Positions 28,009 through 37,952 are shown, numbered from the stretch's first letter. The stretch is DNA of 64,000 bases from Thermomonas haemolytica (GCF_004346265.1 NZ_SMAP01000008.1:62001-126000); one strand, 5' to 3'. Numbers and translations: made by a program. Notes: generated by a model from the sequence alone, not told the origin.

Positions 28009-29190
28009 TCAGTCAAGAAACAGACCCACCACGTCATTGGTGAAGCGGCGGCCGAGTTCGGTGGGGCGCAGCCAGTCGGGGTCGTCCTCCAGCCAGCCGC
28101 GCGCGCGCGCGGTGGCCAGGCGCGCGGCGATGGCCGCGCGCGGCAGCCCGGTGCGCGCCTCGAACAGCGCCAGCGGCACCCCGGCGTTCAGGCGCAGGGC
28201 ATTGAGCATGAAGTCGAACGGCAGGCGCGCTTCGGCCAGGGTTTCATCGCCGCCGATCGCCGCCGCGGTGCCGGCTTTCTCCAGGTACAGCAGCGGATGC
28301 CGGATCTTCCAGCGGCGCATGACCTGCTGTTGCGCGCCCAGGGTCAGCTTGCCGTGGGCGCCGGCCCCGATCCCCAGGTAGTCGCCGAACTGCCAGTAGT
28401 TGAGGTTGTGCCGGCATTGGCGCCCTTCCCGCGCATAGGCACTGACTTCGTACTGGGCGAAGCCGGCCGTGGCCAGCTGCGCCTGGCAGGCCTCCTGCAT
28501 GTCCCAGGCGGCGTCGATGTCGGGCAGGTCCTGCGGCGGGCGCGCGGCGAAGCGGGTGCCCGGCTCCAGGGTCAGCTGGTAATGGCTGATGTGCGCAGGC
28601 TGCAGGTCCAGCGCGCGCGCGATGTCGTCCACCGCCATCGCCAGGGTCTGCCCCGGCAGCGCGTACATCAGGTCGAGGTTGAGGTTGTCGAGGCCGGCGT
28701 CCTGCGCCGCCTTGACCGCGCGCTCGGCGTCGCCGCTGGAGTGGATCCGCCCCAGCCGCTGCAGGCAGCCATCGTCGAAGCTCTGCACGCCGAAGCTCAG
28801 GCGGTTCACGCCGGCCGCGCGGTAGCCGGCGAACGGGCCGTGTTCGACGGTGCCGGGGTTGGTCTCCAGGGTGATCTCGATGTCGGGCGCAAAGCGCAGC
28901 CGTGCGGCTGCGCCCTGCAGGAAGCGGTCGATCGCCTGCGGCGGGAACAGCGAGGGCGTGCCGCCGCCGAAGAACACGCTGTGCACCACCCGGCCCCAGG
29001 CCAGCGGCAGGTCGAAATCGAGGTCGCGCAGCAGGGCATCGACGTAGGCGTCGAACGGCGGCGCGCCCTTGTGCTCGTGCGAGTTGAAGTCGCAGTACGG
29101 GCATTTGCGCACGCACCAGGGCAGGTGCACGTACAGTGCAAGCGGCGGTGGGGTGAGCATGGTCTGCATTGCAGCAGCAGGGTCGGACAT
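28009..29190 (-). CDS. hemW: Radical SAM heme chaperone HemW
   Basis: Heme-binding radical SAM protein of 393 residues thought to insert heme into membrane proteins; formerly annotated as an oxygen-independent coproporphyrinogen oxidase. The CxxxCxxC cluster motif is Cys26, Cys30 and Cys33 (CVRKCPYCDF), followed by FFGGGTPSLF and the HemW-type ETNPGT and GVQSFDD. It lacks the extra N-terminal features of HemN. Directly downstream of rdgB with a 9-base gap, giving rph-rdgB-hemW, the standard Xanthomonad order. The bd oxidase in this window is a plausible heme-protein client. Confidence 0.95.
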   Translation of the reverse strand: MSDPAAAMQTMLTPPPLALYVHLPWCVRKCPYCDFNSHEHKGAPPFDAYVDALLRDLDFDLPLAWGRVVHSVFFGGGTPSLFPPQAIDRFLQGAAARLRFAPDIEITLETNPGTVEHGPFAGYRAAGVNRLSFGVQSFDDGCLQRLGRIHSSGDAERAVKAAQDAGLDNLNLDLMYALPGQTLAMAVDDIARALDLQPAHISHYQLTLEPGTRFAARPPQDLPDIDAAWDMQEACQAQLATAGFAQYEVSAYAREGRQCRHNLNYWQFGDYLGIGAGAHGKLTLGAQQQVMRRWKIRHPLLYLEKAGTAAAIGGDETLAEARLPFDFMLNALRLNAGVPLALFEARTGLPRAAIAARLATARARGWLEDDPDWLRPTELGRRFTNDVVGLFLD

Positions 29191-29199
29191 GCGCGGCTT

Positions 29200-29786
29200 T
29201 CAGCGCCGCAGCGCCAGTTGCGCGCGCAGCTGGGCCAGCGCGCGGCCGCGGTGGCTGTCGCGGTTCTTGATGTCCGCCGGCAGCTCGGCCGCGCTGCAAC
29301 CGTGTGCCGGCGAGAAGAACACCGGGTCGTAGCCGAACCCGCCGCGGCCCTGGCGTGCGTGCAGGATGCGGCCTTCCCAGATCCCCTGCGCGATCAGCGG
29401 CAGCGGGTCGTCGGCATGCCGCAGCAGCGCCAGCACGCAGACGAAGCGCGCGCTGCGTTCGGCATCGGGCACCCCGTCGAGCTCGCGCAGCAGCTTGTCG
29501 ATATTCGCCTCGCTGTCGCCATGGGTGCCGGCATAGCGCGCCGAATACAGCCCCGGCGCGCCATCCAGCGCGTCCACGCACAGCCCGGAATCGTCGCCCA
29601 GCGCCGGCAGGCCGGTGGCGCGCGCGGCGTGGCGTGCTTTCAGGATCGCGTTCTCGATGAACGAGGCGCCGGTCTCTTCGGCATCGGCGAGCCCGAATTC
29701 GGACTGCGCATGCAGCGTGAAGCCGGCGCCCAGCAGCTCCCGCAGCTCCGCCAGCTTGCCGGCGTTGCCGCTGGCCAGCACCAGCC

Positions 29787-29790
<4 letters not shown>
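29200..29790 (-). CDS. rdgB: dITP/XTP pyrophosphatase (non-canonical NTP hydrolase)
   Basis: House-cleaning enzyme that hydrolyses dITP, XTP and ITP. 196 residues. The family N-terminus [17 protein letters not shown], the catalytic block [19 protein letters not shown](L)YSARYAG and the C-terminal [10 protein letters not shown] plus [10 protein letters not shown] are all intact. The ATG at 29790 overlaps the rph stop codon by four bases (ATGA). Confidence 0.97.
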
Positions 29791-30515
<725 letters not shown>

Positions 30516-30550
30516 GCGGGGTTCCGGGGGCGCGGCAATCGGCGGGCCGC

Positions 30551-30557
30551 TAGATTA
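30551..30557. promoter_or_regulatory. Overlapping divergent -10 boxes of yicC and rph
   Basis: The seven bases TAGATTA give TAGATT on the plus strand toward yicC and TAATCT on the minus strand toward rph, offset by one base. Polymerase could not occupy both at once. The -35 elements are weak. Confidence 0.45.
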
Positions 30558-30588
30558 CCATTCGGCCTTTGTCGCACCCGGGACGCGC

Positions 30589-31452
30589 ATGATCCGCAGC
30601 ATGACCGCTTTCGCCGCCGGCGAGCGCAGCACCGAATGGGGGCTGCTGTCGGCCGAACTGCGCGCGGTGAACCACCGCTTCCTCGAGCTTGGCCTGCGCC
30701 TGCCGGACGAGCTGCGCGCGGCCGAACCGGCGCTGCGCGAACGGGTGGTGGCGCGGGTTTCGCGCGGCAAGCTCGACCTGGTGCTGCGCCTGCGCGCCGA
30801 TGCCGCGGGCGATGGCCTGCAGGTGGACTCCGCGCGGGTGGCGCGGCTGGCCGCGCTGGCGGACCAGCTGCAGGTGCAGTTCCCGCAGCTGCAGGTGCAG
30901 TTCACCGACCTGCTGCAGTTCCCGGGCGTGCTGCATTCGCGCGGGGTGGACGGCGAGGCCCTGCAGCGCGAGGCGCTGGCTCTGCTGGATACGGTGCTGG
31001 ACGAGTTCACCGCGGCGCGCGAGCGCGAGGGCGGCAAGCTGGCGGCGGTGATCGCTGAGCGCGCCGAGGCGATCGCACGGATCGCCGGCGAGGTGCGCGC
31101 GCTGGTGCCGCTGATCCGCGCCGGCCAGCGCCAGAAACTGGAGGCGCGGCTGGCCGACCTGGCGCAGCCGGCTGACCCGGGCCGGATGGAGCAGGAGCTG
31201 GTCCTGTGGCTGCAGAAGCTCGACGTGGACGAGGAACTCGATCGCCTCGACAGCCACCTCGTCGAACTGCGGCGCATCCTCAAGGGCGGTCGCGAGCCGG
31301 TCGGGCGCCGCCTGGACTTCCTGCTGCAGGAGTTCAACCGCGAGGCCAACACGCTGGGCAGCAAGTCGGTGGACGCGCGCACCAGCAATGCGGCGATCGA
31401 GCTGAAGGTGCTGATCGACCAGATCCGCGAACAGATCCAGAACATCGAGTGA
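30589..31452 (+). CDS. yicC: YicC-family endoribonuclease
   Basis: 287-residue protein of the YicC/YloC family, whose members act as endoribonucleases and promote turnover of the small RNA RyhB in E. coli. The N-terminus MIRSMTAFAAGE and the C-terminal DUF1732 segment ELVLWLQKLDVDEELDRLDSH, followed by GRRLDFLLQEFNREANTLGSK, are diagnostic. The ATG at 30589 matches the family start; an open frame from 30115 is antisense to rph. It precedes gmk by 17 bases. Confidence 0.95.
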   Translation: MIRSMTAFAAGERSTEWGLLSAELRAVNHRFLELGLRLPDELRAAEPALRERVVARVSRGKLDLVLRLRADAAGDGLQVDSARVARLAALADQLQVQFPQLQVQFTDLLQFPGVLHSRGVDGEALQREALALLDTVLDEFTAAREREGGKLAAVIAERAEAIARIAGEVRALVPLIRAGQRQKLEARLADLAQPADPGRMEQELVLWLQKLDVDEELDRLDSHLVELRRILKGGREPVGRRLDFLLQEFNREANTLGSKSVDARTSNAAIELKVLIDQIREQIQNIE

Positions 31453-31469
31453 AAGGCAGGCAGTCGCCC

Positions 31470-32087
31470 ATGCGCGGAACCCTCTACATCGTCGCCGCGC
31501 CCTCGGGGGCCGGGAAGTCCAGCATCGTCAACGCGGTGCTGGCGCGCGACCCGGGCATCCGCCTGTCGATCTCGTTCACCTCGCGCGCGCCGCGTCCCGG
31601 CGAGCGCCACGCCGAGCACTACAACTTCGTCAGCGCGGCCGAGTTCGAGGCGATGGTGGCGGCCGGCGATTTCTTCGAATACGCCCGCGTCCACGGCGAC
31701 TGGAAGGGCACCGCGCGGCAGTCGGTGGAGCCGGCGCTGGCGGCCGGCCACGACGTGCTGCTGGAGATCGACTGGCAGGGCGCGCGCCAGGTGCGGCAGA
31801 AGGTGCCGGACGCGGTCAGCGTGTTCATCCTGCCACCCTCGCGGGCCGCGCTGGAGGAGCGCATGCGCAAGCGCGGGCAGGACAGCGAGGAGGTCATCCA
31901 GCGCCGGCTGGCCGCCGCGCGCGAGGAGATGAGCCACTACGCCGAGTTCGACTACGTGATCGTGAACGAGGTGTTCGACACCGCGGTCGCCGAGATGTGC
32001 AGCATCTTCACCGCCAGCCGCCTGCGCCGCGAGGCCCAGGCCGCGCGCCACGCCGACCTGCTCGCGGCGCTGCTGGAAACGCCCTGA
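31470..32087 (+). CDS. gmk: Guanylate kinase
   Basis: Phosphorylates GMP to GDP. 205 residues with the P-loop APSGAGKSS (residues 9-17), the GMP-binding SFTSRAPRPGE with Arg/Tyr residues and EHYNFVS, and the LEIDWQGARQVR region. Upstream of rpoZ and spoT, as in most gammaproteobacteria: this links GMP supply, (p)ppGpp synthesis and its omega-subunit binding site. Confidence 0.98.
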   Translation: MRGTLYIVAAPSGAGKSSIVNAVLARDPGIRLSISFTSRAPRPGERHAEHYNFVSAAEFEAMVAAGDFFEYARVHGDWKGTARQSVEPALAAGHDVLLEIDWQGARQVRQKVPDAVSVFILPPSRAALEERMRKRGQDSEEVIQRRLAAAREEMSHYAEFDYVIVNEVFDTAVAEMCSIFTASRLRREAQAARHADLLAALLETP

Positions 32088-32146
32088 GCGGGCGCGGGGC
32101 TGCACCCGGATGTTTGCGGTAAGTTCATGATTTGCAAGGTGTCGGC

Positions 32147-32175
32147 TTGCGGATTCCCACGCCGGCGGCTACACT
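32147..32175 (+). promoter_or_regulatory. Sigma70-type promoter of rpoZ
   Basis: TTGCGG (32147-32152), an exact 17-base spacer, then TACACT (32170-32175), in the 134-base gap between gmk and rpoZ. The predicted start point is near 32182, about 40 bases before the ATG. Confidence 0.65.
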
Positions 32176-32221
32176 TCCCGCCCTTTCGAACCTCGCAGCG
32201 GCCCTGCGCCGCAGGACACAC

Positions 32222-32521
32222 ATGGCCCGGATTACCGTCGAAGACTGCCTGCAGGTGGTCGACAACCGCTTCGAACTCGTGATGATGGCGGCCAAGCGCG
32301 CGCGCCAGCTGGCCACCGGCGTGGAGCCGAAGCTGGACAACAGCGAGGCCCAGGACAAGCCGACCGTGCTGGCGCTGCGCGAGATCGCCGCGCGCGCGAT
32401 CGACGCCCAGTACATCGACGCGGTGGAGAAGGCCGAGCGCGAGCGCAAGGAGCGCGAGGCGCTGGAGTGGGCCGCGGCCGAAGTGGTGGCCGGCGACGAC
32501 GACATGAAGGGCGACGACTGA
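32222..32521 (+). CDS. rpoZ: DNA-directed RNA polymerase omega subunit
   Basis: Assembly subunit of RNA polymerase that contributes to a ppGpp-binding site. 99 residues: [29 protein letters not shown] is the conserved omega N-terminus, followed by [12 protein letters not shown]. The acidic C-terminal tail (GDDDMKGDD) is typical of Xanthomonads. The ATG at 32222 is the canonical start. Followed by an intrinsic terminator. Confidence 0.98.
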   Translation: MARITVEDCLQVVDNRFELVMMAAKRARQLATGVEPKLDNSEAQDKPTVLALREIAARAIDAQYIDAVEKAERERKEREALEWAAAEVVAGDDDMKGDD

Positions 32522-32565
32522 GCGTCGGCGCGATCGCCGCATCCATCCGGATGCACCATGAAAAG

Positions 32566-32586
32566 CGGCCCTCCGGGGCCGTTTTT
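32566..32586 (+). terminator. Intrinsic terminator of rpoZ
   Basis: Six-bp stem CGGCCC/GGGCCG with loop TCCG, then TTTTT. It separates rpoZ from spoT transcription. Confidence 0.9.
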
Positions 32587-32646
32587 CGTTGCGGCCCCGC
32601 GGCCGGCTGCGCCTGATTCCCGTTTACGCGTGGCCCGCGGCGGGGT

Positions 32647-32652
32647 TAGTCT
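32647..32652 (+). promoter_or_regulatory. -10 box predicting a leaderless spoT transcript
   Basis: TAGTCT, six bases (CGGCGC), then the ATG at 32659, downstream of the rpoZ terminator. Confidence 0.5.
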
Positions 32653-32658
32653 CGGCGC

Positions 32659-34842
32659 ATGACTCCCGCCGATCCTGCGCTTGCCCGCACCGACGCCACG
32701 CCCGACGACGGCGCGGTGCCGGACTACGTGCAGGCGCTGGAGCGCGCCGCCAGCTACCTGAACGCCGAGCAGCGCGCGATGCTGCGCCGGGCCTGGGCGG
32801 TGGGCGCGGCCGCGCACGTGGGCCAGAGCCGCAAGTCGGGCGAGCCGTACATCACCCATCCGGTGGCGGTGGCGCAGGTGCTGGCCGAGCAGGGGCTGGA
32901 CGTGGAAACCCTGGTGGCGGCGATCCTGCACGACACCATCGAGGACACCCCGCTGACCCGCGCCGAGGTGGCGGCCCAGTTCGGCGAGACCGTGGCCGAG
33001 CTGGTGGACGGCGTCACCAAGCTGGACAAGGTGCGCTTCGCGAACCGCCAGGAGGCGGCGGCCGAGAGCTTCCGCAAGATGCTGCTGGCGATGTCGCGCG
33101 ACCTGCGCGTCATCCTGATCAAGCTGGCCGACCGCCTGCACAATATGCGCACCCTGGGCGCGCAGTCGCCGGAGGCGCGCCGCCGGATCGCGATCGAGAC
33201 CCTGGAGATCTACGCCCCGATCGCGCAGCGGCTGGGCATGAACCTGATGAAGGCCGAGCTGCAGGACCTCGGCTTCCGCATGCTGCATCCGTGGCGGCAC
33301 GCGGTGATCGAGAAGCGCATCCGTAGCCAGCCGCTGGTGCGCCGCGAGGCGCTGGCCCAGATCGAGGCAAGGCTGGCGCAGCGGCTGGCAATGGAAGGGC
33401 TCGAGCATCGCCTGGTGGGACGGGTGAAGACGCCGTGGAGCGTGTACACCAAGATGCGCGCGGAAGGGCGCAGCTTCGACCAGGTGATGGACGTGTTCGG
33501 GTTCCGCGTGGTGGTGGGCTCGGTGGCCGACTGCTACCACGCGCTCGGCGTGGTGCATGCGGCGTACAAGCCGCTGGACGGCCGCTTCCGCGACTTCATC
33601 GCGATCCCCAAGGCGAACGGCTACCAGTCGCTGCACACCGTGCTGTTCGGGCCGTACGGCTCGCCGATCGAGGTGCAGATCCGCACCCGCGAGATGGACC
33701 TGATCGCCGAGCGCGGGGTGGCCGCGCACTGGGCCTACAAGGCGGGCGAGCAGGACGCCGGCAACAGCGCGCAGAGCCGCGCGGCGACCTGGATCGCCAA
33801 CCTGGTGGAAAGCCAGCGCGGCACCGGCTCGTCGCTGGAGTTCCTGGAGAACGTGAAGGTGGACCTGTTCCCGGACGAGGTCTACCTGTTCACGCCCAAG
33901 GGCGACATCCTGGCGCTGCCGCGCAACGCCACCGCCCTCGATTTCGCCTACGCGGTGCACACCGACGTCGGCAACCACGCGGTCACCGCGCGGGTGGACA
34001 AGCGGCTGGCGCCGCTGCGCACCAAGCTGGCCAGCGGGCAGTCGGTGGAGATCATCACCGCGAAGTCCGCGGTACCCAGCACCCAGTGGCTGGAGTTCGT
34101 GGTGACCAGCAAGGCGCGCACCGCGATCCGCCAGCAGCTCAAGCAGCTCGAGCACGAGGACGCGGTGCAGCTGGGGCACTACATGCTCGACCGCGCGCTC
34201 GGCGCGCAGGGCACCGCGCTGGACCGGATCCCGATGGAACGGCTGGATGCCTTCCTCGCCGAGAACCGCTACTCGCGGCTGGAGGCGCTGCTGGCCGACA
34301 TCGCGCTGGGCAACCGCATGCCCTCGCAGGTGGCGCTGGCCCTGGCGCAGCCGCCGGACGCCGCGCCGGAGGCCGCCCAGGCGGCGCCCGCGGGCGTGCC
34401 GCAGGAGCGCATCCTGATCACCGGCGGCGAGCGCGGCGTGATCAGCTTCGCGCAGTGCTGCCAGCCGATTCCGCGGGATGACATCATGGGCTACCACACC
34501 GCGGGCAAGGGCGTGGTGGTGCACCGGCTGGATTGCCCGAATATCGCCGAATACCGCAAGTCGCCCGAACGCTGGGTGCCGGTGGACTGGGCGCGCGAGG
34601 TGGCCGGCAACTTCAACGTCTCGATCCGGATCGAGGTCGAGAACCGTCCGGGCGTGCTTGCCCAGGTCGCCGCGGCGGTGGCGCAGGCCGAGTCGAACAT
34701 CGACAAGGTCGAATACCTGGAGCGCGACAGCAGCATCGCGGTGCTGCGCTTCGGGATCGAGGTCACCGACGAGCGCCACCTGGCCGAGGTGTTGCGCGGG
34801 GTGCGCCGGCTGCGGGTGGTGCAGGACGTGCAGCGCGGGTGA
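32659..34842 (+). CDS. spoT: Bifunctional (p)ppGpp synthetase / hydrolase
   Basis: RSH-family stringent-response enzyme of 727 residues. Order: HD hydrolase domain (His67, His91-Asp92 in LHDTIEDT, so hydrolase-competent), synthetase domain with YTKMRAEGRSFDQVMDVFGFRVVV and KANGYQSLHT, TGS domain (VYLFTPKGDILALPRNATALDFAYAVH), a helical/zinc-finger-like region with AQCCQPIPRDDIMGYHT, and a C-terminal ACT domain (IRIEVENRPGVLAQVAAAV). It sits downstream of rpoZ, the canonical SpoT position. The rpoZ terminator plus its own -10 suggest separate control. Confidence 0.97.
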   Translation: MTPADPALARTDATPDDGAVPDYVQALERAASYLNAEQRAMLRRAWAVGAAAHVGQSRKSGEPYITHPVAVAQVLAEQGLDVETLVAAILHDTIEDTPLTRAEVAAQFGETVAELVDGVTKLDKVRFANRQEAAAESFRKMLLAMSRDLRVILIKLADRLHNMRTLGAQSPEARRRIAIETLEIYAPIAQRLGMNLMKAELQDLGFRMLHPWRHAVIEKRIRSQPLVRREALAQIEARLAQRLAMEGLEHRLVGRVKTPWSVYTKMRAEGRSFDQVMDVFGFRVVVGSVADCYHALGVVHAAYKPLDGRFRDFIAIPKANGYQSLHTVLFGPYGSPIEVQIRTREMDLIAERGVAAHWAYKAGEQDAGNSAQSRAATWIANLVESQRGTGSSLEFLENVKVDLFPDEVYLFTPKGDILALPRNATALDFAYAVHTDVGNHAVTARVDKRLAPLRTKLASGQSVEIITAKSAVPSTQWLEFVVTSKARTAIRQQLKQLEHEDAVQLGHYMLDRALGAQGTALDRIPMERLDAFLAENRYSRLEALLADIALGNRMPSQVALALAQPPDAAPEAAQAAPAGVPQERILITGGERGVISFAQCCQPIPRDDIMGYHTAGKGVVVHRLDCPNIAEYRKSPERWVPVDWAREVAGNFNVSIRIEVENRPGVLAQVAAAVAQAESNIDKVEYLERDSSIAVLRFGIEVTDERHLAEVLRGVRRLRVVQDVQRG

Positions 34843-34860
34843 GGCGCGCGGGCGGGCGGC

Positions 34861-34866
34861 TACAAT
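34861..34866 (+). promoter_or_regulatory. Candidate -10 box of ridA
   Basis: TACAAT 18 bases after the spoT stop and 51 bases before the ridA ATG. The -35 is not convincing. Confidence 0.4.
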
Positions 34867-34917
34867 CGCGGCATCGCGTCCCGCATCCCTTCGTCCCCAC
34901 GCCCGACAGGAGCCGCC

Positions 34918-35298
34918 ATGCCCCGCACCCCGATCCATACCGACGCCGCGCCCGCTGCCATCGGCCCGTATTCGCAGGCCACCCGTGCCGGCAACCTGGT
35001 GTTCTTCAGCGGCCAGATCCCGCTCGACCCCGCCACCGGCGCGCTGGTCGAAGGCGATATCGAAGCGCAGGCGCGGCGCGCGTTCGAGAACCTCAAGGCG
35101 GTCTGCGCGGCGGCCGGCGGGCGCATGGAGGACATCGTGCGGGTCGGCCTGTACCTCACCGACCTGTCGCAGTTCGCTGCGGTCAACGCGGTAATGGGCG
35201 AGTACTTCGCGCAGCCGTACCCGGCGCGTTCCACCATCGAGGTCTCCGCGCTGCCCAAGGGCGCGGCGTTCGAGGTGGACGCGATCATGGTGCTGTGA
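34918..35298 (+). CDS. ridA: RidA-family reactive intermediate deaminase
   Basis: Trimeric enzyme that hydrolyses enamine/imine intermediates made by PLP enzymes, protecting other PLP proteins. 126 residues with the N-terminal [28 protein letters not shown], and the C-terminal signature [22 protein letters not shown] containing the substrate-binding Arg. Preceded by a ribosome-binding sequence ACAGGAG. Placement between spoT and recG is common in Xanthomonads. Confidence 0.95.
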   Translation: MPRTPIHTDAAPAAIGPYSQATRAGNLVFFSGQIPLDPATGALVEGDIEAQARRAFENLKAVCAAAGGRMEDIVRVGLYLTDLSQFAAVNAVMGEYFAQPYPARSTIEVSALPKGAAFEVDAIMVL

Positions 35299-35357
35299 GG
35301 GCGGGCGAGGAAACGGAGTGGCGGAGTGCGGACTGAGCCTGCGGATGGTCCAGCGTG

Positions 35358-35380
35358 CGCCGCTTCGCGCGGCGTTCTTC
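35358..35380 (+). terminator. Weak terminator-like hairpin after ridA
   Basis: Six-bp stem CGCCGC/GCGGCG with loop TTCGC, followed by TTCTTC. It lies between ridA and recG. Confidence 0.4.
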
Positions 35381-35409
35381 GTTCGCCCCGCTGCGCATGC
35401 GTTGCCGGG

Positions 35410-37497
35410 ATGAGCGCTGCGCCGAGTCCCGCGCTGGCTGAGACGCCCCTGTCGGTGCTGGCCGGGGTAGGGCCCGCGCTGCGCGAGAAGCTGGCCGCGC
35501 GCGGGCTGCTGACCCTGCAGGACCTCTGGCTGCACCTGCCGCGCAGCTACGAGGACCGCACCGCGCTGACCCCGATCCGCGCCCTGCAGCCCGGGGTGGC
35601 GGCGCAGGTGGAAGGGCGGGTGGAGGCGGTCGAGCGCGGCTTCCGCTACCGCCCACAGCTGAAGGTGGCGCTCACCGACGAGTCGCGCGCAACGCTGGTG
35701 CTGCGGTTCTTCCATTTCCGCGCGGCGCAGGCGGCGCAGTTCGCGGTCGGGGCGCGCGTGCGCGCCTACGGCACCCCGCGCCCGGGTGCGCTGGGGCTGG
35801 AGATGGTGCATCCCGGCTACACCCTGCTCGGCGCCGGCGAGCACGCGCTGGGGGAGGCGCTGGACCCGGTGTATCCGGCGATCGAGGGCATCGGCCCCGC
35901 CAGCCTGCGCAAGCTGGTGCTGCAGGCGCTGCGCCACCTGCCGCCGGAGGCGGCGCTGGAACTGCTGCCCGAGGACTGGCTGCGCGCGCTCGGCCTGCCG
36001 TCGCTGCACACCGCCATCCTCACCCTGCACACCCCGCCGAAGGACGCCGACCTCGCCGCGCTGCAGGCCGGCCGGCATCCGGCGCAGCGGCGGCTGGCGC
36101 TGGAGGAACTGCTGGCGCACCAGCTCGGCCTGCGCCGGCAGCGGCTGGCGCTGCAGGCCGAGGGCGCGCGCGCGCTGCGCGGCGATGAACGCCTGGTGCG
36201 GCAGCTGCGCGCGGCGTTGCCGTTCACGCTGACCGGCGCGCAGGAGCGGGTGTACGCGCAGCTGCGCGCCGACCTGCGGCAGCCGCGGCCGATGCTGCGG
36301 CTGGTGCAGGGGGATGTCGGCAGCGGCAAGACGGTGGTGGCCGCGCTGGCCGCGCTGCTGGCGGTGGCCGATGGCCGCCAGGCGGCGCTGATGGCGCCGA
36401 CCGAGCTGCTGGCCGAGCAGCACCTGGCCAACCTGCGCACCTGGCTGCAGCCACTGGGCGTGGAGGTGTGCTGGCTGGCCGGCAAGGTCACCGGCAAGGC
36501 GCGCGCGCAGGCGCTGCAGGCGGTGGCCTCCGGCGCGGCGCAGGTCGTCGTCGGAACGCATGCGCTGATGCAGGAGGGCGTGGAGTTTCACGATCTTGCG
36601 CTGGCGATCATCGATGAACAGCACCGCTTCGGCGTGCACCAGCGGCTGGCGCTGCGCGACAAGGGCCGGCGCGGGGTGCCGCATCAGCTGGTGATGACCG
36701 CCACCCCGATCCCGCGCACCCTGGCGATGAGCGCCTATGCCGATCTCGATGTGTCCGCGATCGACGAGCTACCGCCCGGGCGCACGCCCGTCACCACCAT
36801 CGCGCTGTCCGCCGAGCGCCGCCCGGAACTGGTCGAGCGCATCCGCGCCGCCTGTGCGGAAGGGCGCCAGGCCTACTGGGTGTGCACCCTGATCGACGAC
36901 TCCGACGAGGTGCAGGCGCAGGCCGCGCAGTCCACCTTCGAGGCATTGCAAACGGTATTGCCCGGGGTGCGGGTGGGGCTGGTGCACGGGCGCATGAAGG
37001 CCGCGGAGAAGCAGGCGACCATGCGTGCGTTCAAGGACGGCGCGCTCGGCCTGCTGGTGGCGACCACCGTGATCGAGGTCGGCGTGGACGTGCCCAACGC
37101 CTCGCTGATGGTGATCGAGAACGCCGAGCGCCTGGGCCTGGCGCAGCTGCATCAATTGCGCGGGCGGGTGGGCCGCGGCAGCGTCGCTTCGACCTGCGTG
37201 CTGCTCTACCAGCCGCCGCTGTCGGCGCTGGCGCGCCAGCGCCTGGACACCCTGCGCCAGACCAACGACGGTTTCGTGATCGCGGAAAAAGACCTCGAGC
37301 TGCGCGGCCCGGGCGAGCTACTGGGCACCCGCCAGACCGGGCTGGCCAGCTTCCGCATGGCCGACCTGGTGCGCGATGCCGACCTGCTGCCGCAGGTGCA
37401 TGCGCTGGCCGACCGCCTGCTGGGCGAAGCCCCGGACGTGGCCGAACGCATCATCGCGCGCTGGGTCGGTGGCGCCGCGCGCTATGCCGCGGCCTGA
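35410..37497 (+). CDS. recG: ATP-dependent DNA helicase RecG
   Basis: Branch-migration helicase that reverses stalled forks and processes recombination intermediates. From the ATG at 35410 the product is 695 residues, the usual length. The N-terminal wedge domain contains LSVLAGVGPALREKLAARG and an OB-fold. The helicase core has the Walker A GDVGSGKT near residue 301, DEQHRFG near 401 (motif II, DEQH type), TATPIPRT and QLRGRVGRG. An upstream in-frame codon at 35326 gives an implausible extension. Confidence 0.97.
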   Translation: MSAAPSPALAETPLSVLAGVGPALREKLAARGLLTLQDLWLHLPRSYEDRTALTPIRALQPGVAAQVEGRVEAVERGFRYRPQLKVALTDESRATLVLRFFHFRAAQAAQFAVGARVRAYGTPRPGALGLEMVHPGYTLLGAGEHALGEALDPVYPAIEGIGPASLRKLVLQALRHLPPEAALELLPEDWLRALGLPSLHTAILTLHTPPKDADLAALQAGRHPAQRRLALEELLAHQLGLRRQRLALQAEGARALRGDERLVRQLRAALPFTLTGAQERVYAQLRADLRQPRPMLRLVQGDVGSGKTVVAALAALLAVADGRQAALMAPTELLAEQHLANLRTWLQPLGVEVCWLAGKVTGKARAQALQAVASGAAQVVVGTHALMQEGVEFHDLALAIIDEQHRFGVHQRLALRDKGRRGVPHQLVMTATPIPRTLAMSAYADLDVSAIDELPPGRTPVTTIALSAERRPELVERIRAACAEGRQAYWVCTLIDDSDEVQAQAAQSTFEALQTVLPGVRVGLVHGRMKAAEKQATMRAFKDGALGLLVATTVIEVGVDVPNASLMVIENAERLGLAQLHQLRGRVGRGSVASTCVLLYQPPLSALARQRLDTLRQTNDGFVIAEKDLELRGPGELLGTRQTGLASFRMADLVRDADLLPQVHALADRLLGEAPDVAERIIARWVGGAARYAAA

Positions 37498-37524
37498 ACG
37501 CGGGGCCTGATCGCAGGCGAGCGC

Positions 37525-37875
37525 TCAGGCCGGGCAGGCCTGGGCATTGCCGCAATAGATGTCGTGCAGGATGCCGAGGATGCGCTGGGCCGGGCCGTCC
37601 GCGAGCCGGTAGTAGATCGTCTGCGCCTCGCGCCGGGTGCTCACCAGCCCGTCCGCGCGCAGCACCGCCAGATGCTGGGAGAGCGCGGACTGGCTCAATT
37701 CCACCTTGGCATTGAGTTCGCTGACCGAGCGCTCGCCGGCCACCAGCAGGCACAGCAGCATCAGTCGCTTGTCGTTGGCCAGTGTGCGCAGCAGCTGGGC
37801 CGCGTCGGAAGCGTGCTCGCGCATGGCTTCCGGGTCCAGCGATGGCGGCGGCGTGGGGCGGCGGGCCTTGCTCAT
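37525..37875 (-). CDS. bigR: ArsR/SmtB-family persulfide-responsive repressor, BigR type
   Basis: Winged-helix repressor of 116 residues. The recognition helix region is ELNAKVELSQSALSQHLAVLRADGLV. Cys42 (LCLL) and Cys108 (IYCGN) fall at exactly the positions of the Cys pair of Xylella/Agrobacterium BigR, which forms a disulfide or polysulfide bridge on sulfide exposure and releases DNA; a further Cys114 is near the end. Metal-binding ArsR motifs (ELCVCDL) are absent. Divergent from the sqr operon, with a 24-bp palindrome across both promoters. Known relatives (SqrR, YgaV) also control sulfide genes. Assignment by motif and context. Confidence 0.87.
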   Translation of the reverse strand: MSKARRPTPPPSLDPEAMREHASDAAQLLRTLANDKRLMLLCLLVAGERSVSELNAKVELSQSALSQHLAVLRADGLVSTRREAQTIYYRLADGPAQRILGILHDIYCGNAQACPA

Positions 37876-37952
37876 GGTCGGGGGATGGCGTCGAAAGGGC
37901 GGAAGTGTGCCAGCGATGGCCGGCGGCTGCCGGGGGTGGGTTCAGGCTTGAT

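Noticed and set aside
32125..36684. A 1519-codon minus-strand open frame
   Set aside because: Antisense to rpoZ, spoT, ridA and recG; His/Arg/Gln-rich shadow composition and no start or ribosome site.
37504..37531. Seven-bp inverted repeat between recG and bigR as a terminator
   Set aside because: The loop is 14 bases, it includes the bigR stop codon and there is no T-tract; likely chance in GC-rich DNA.
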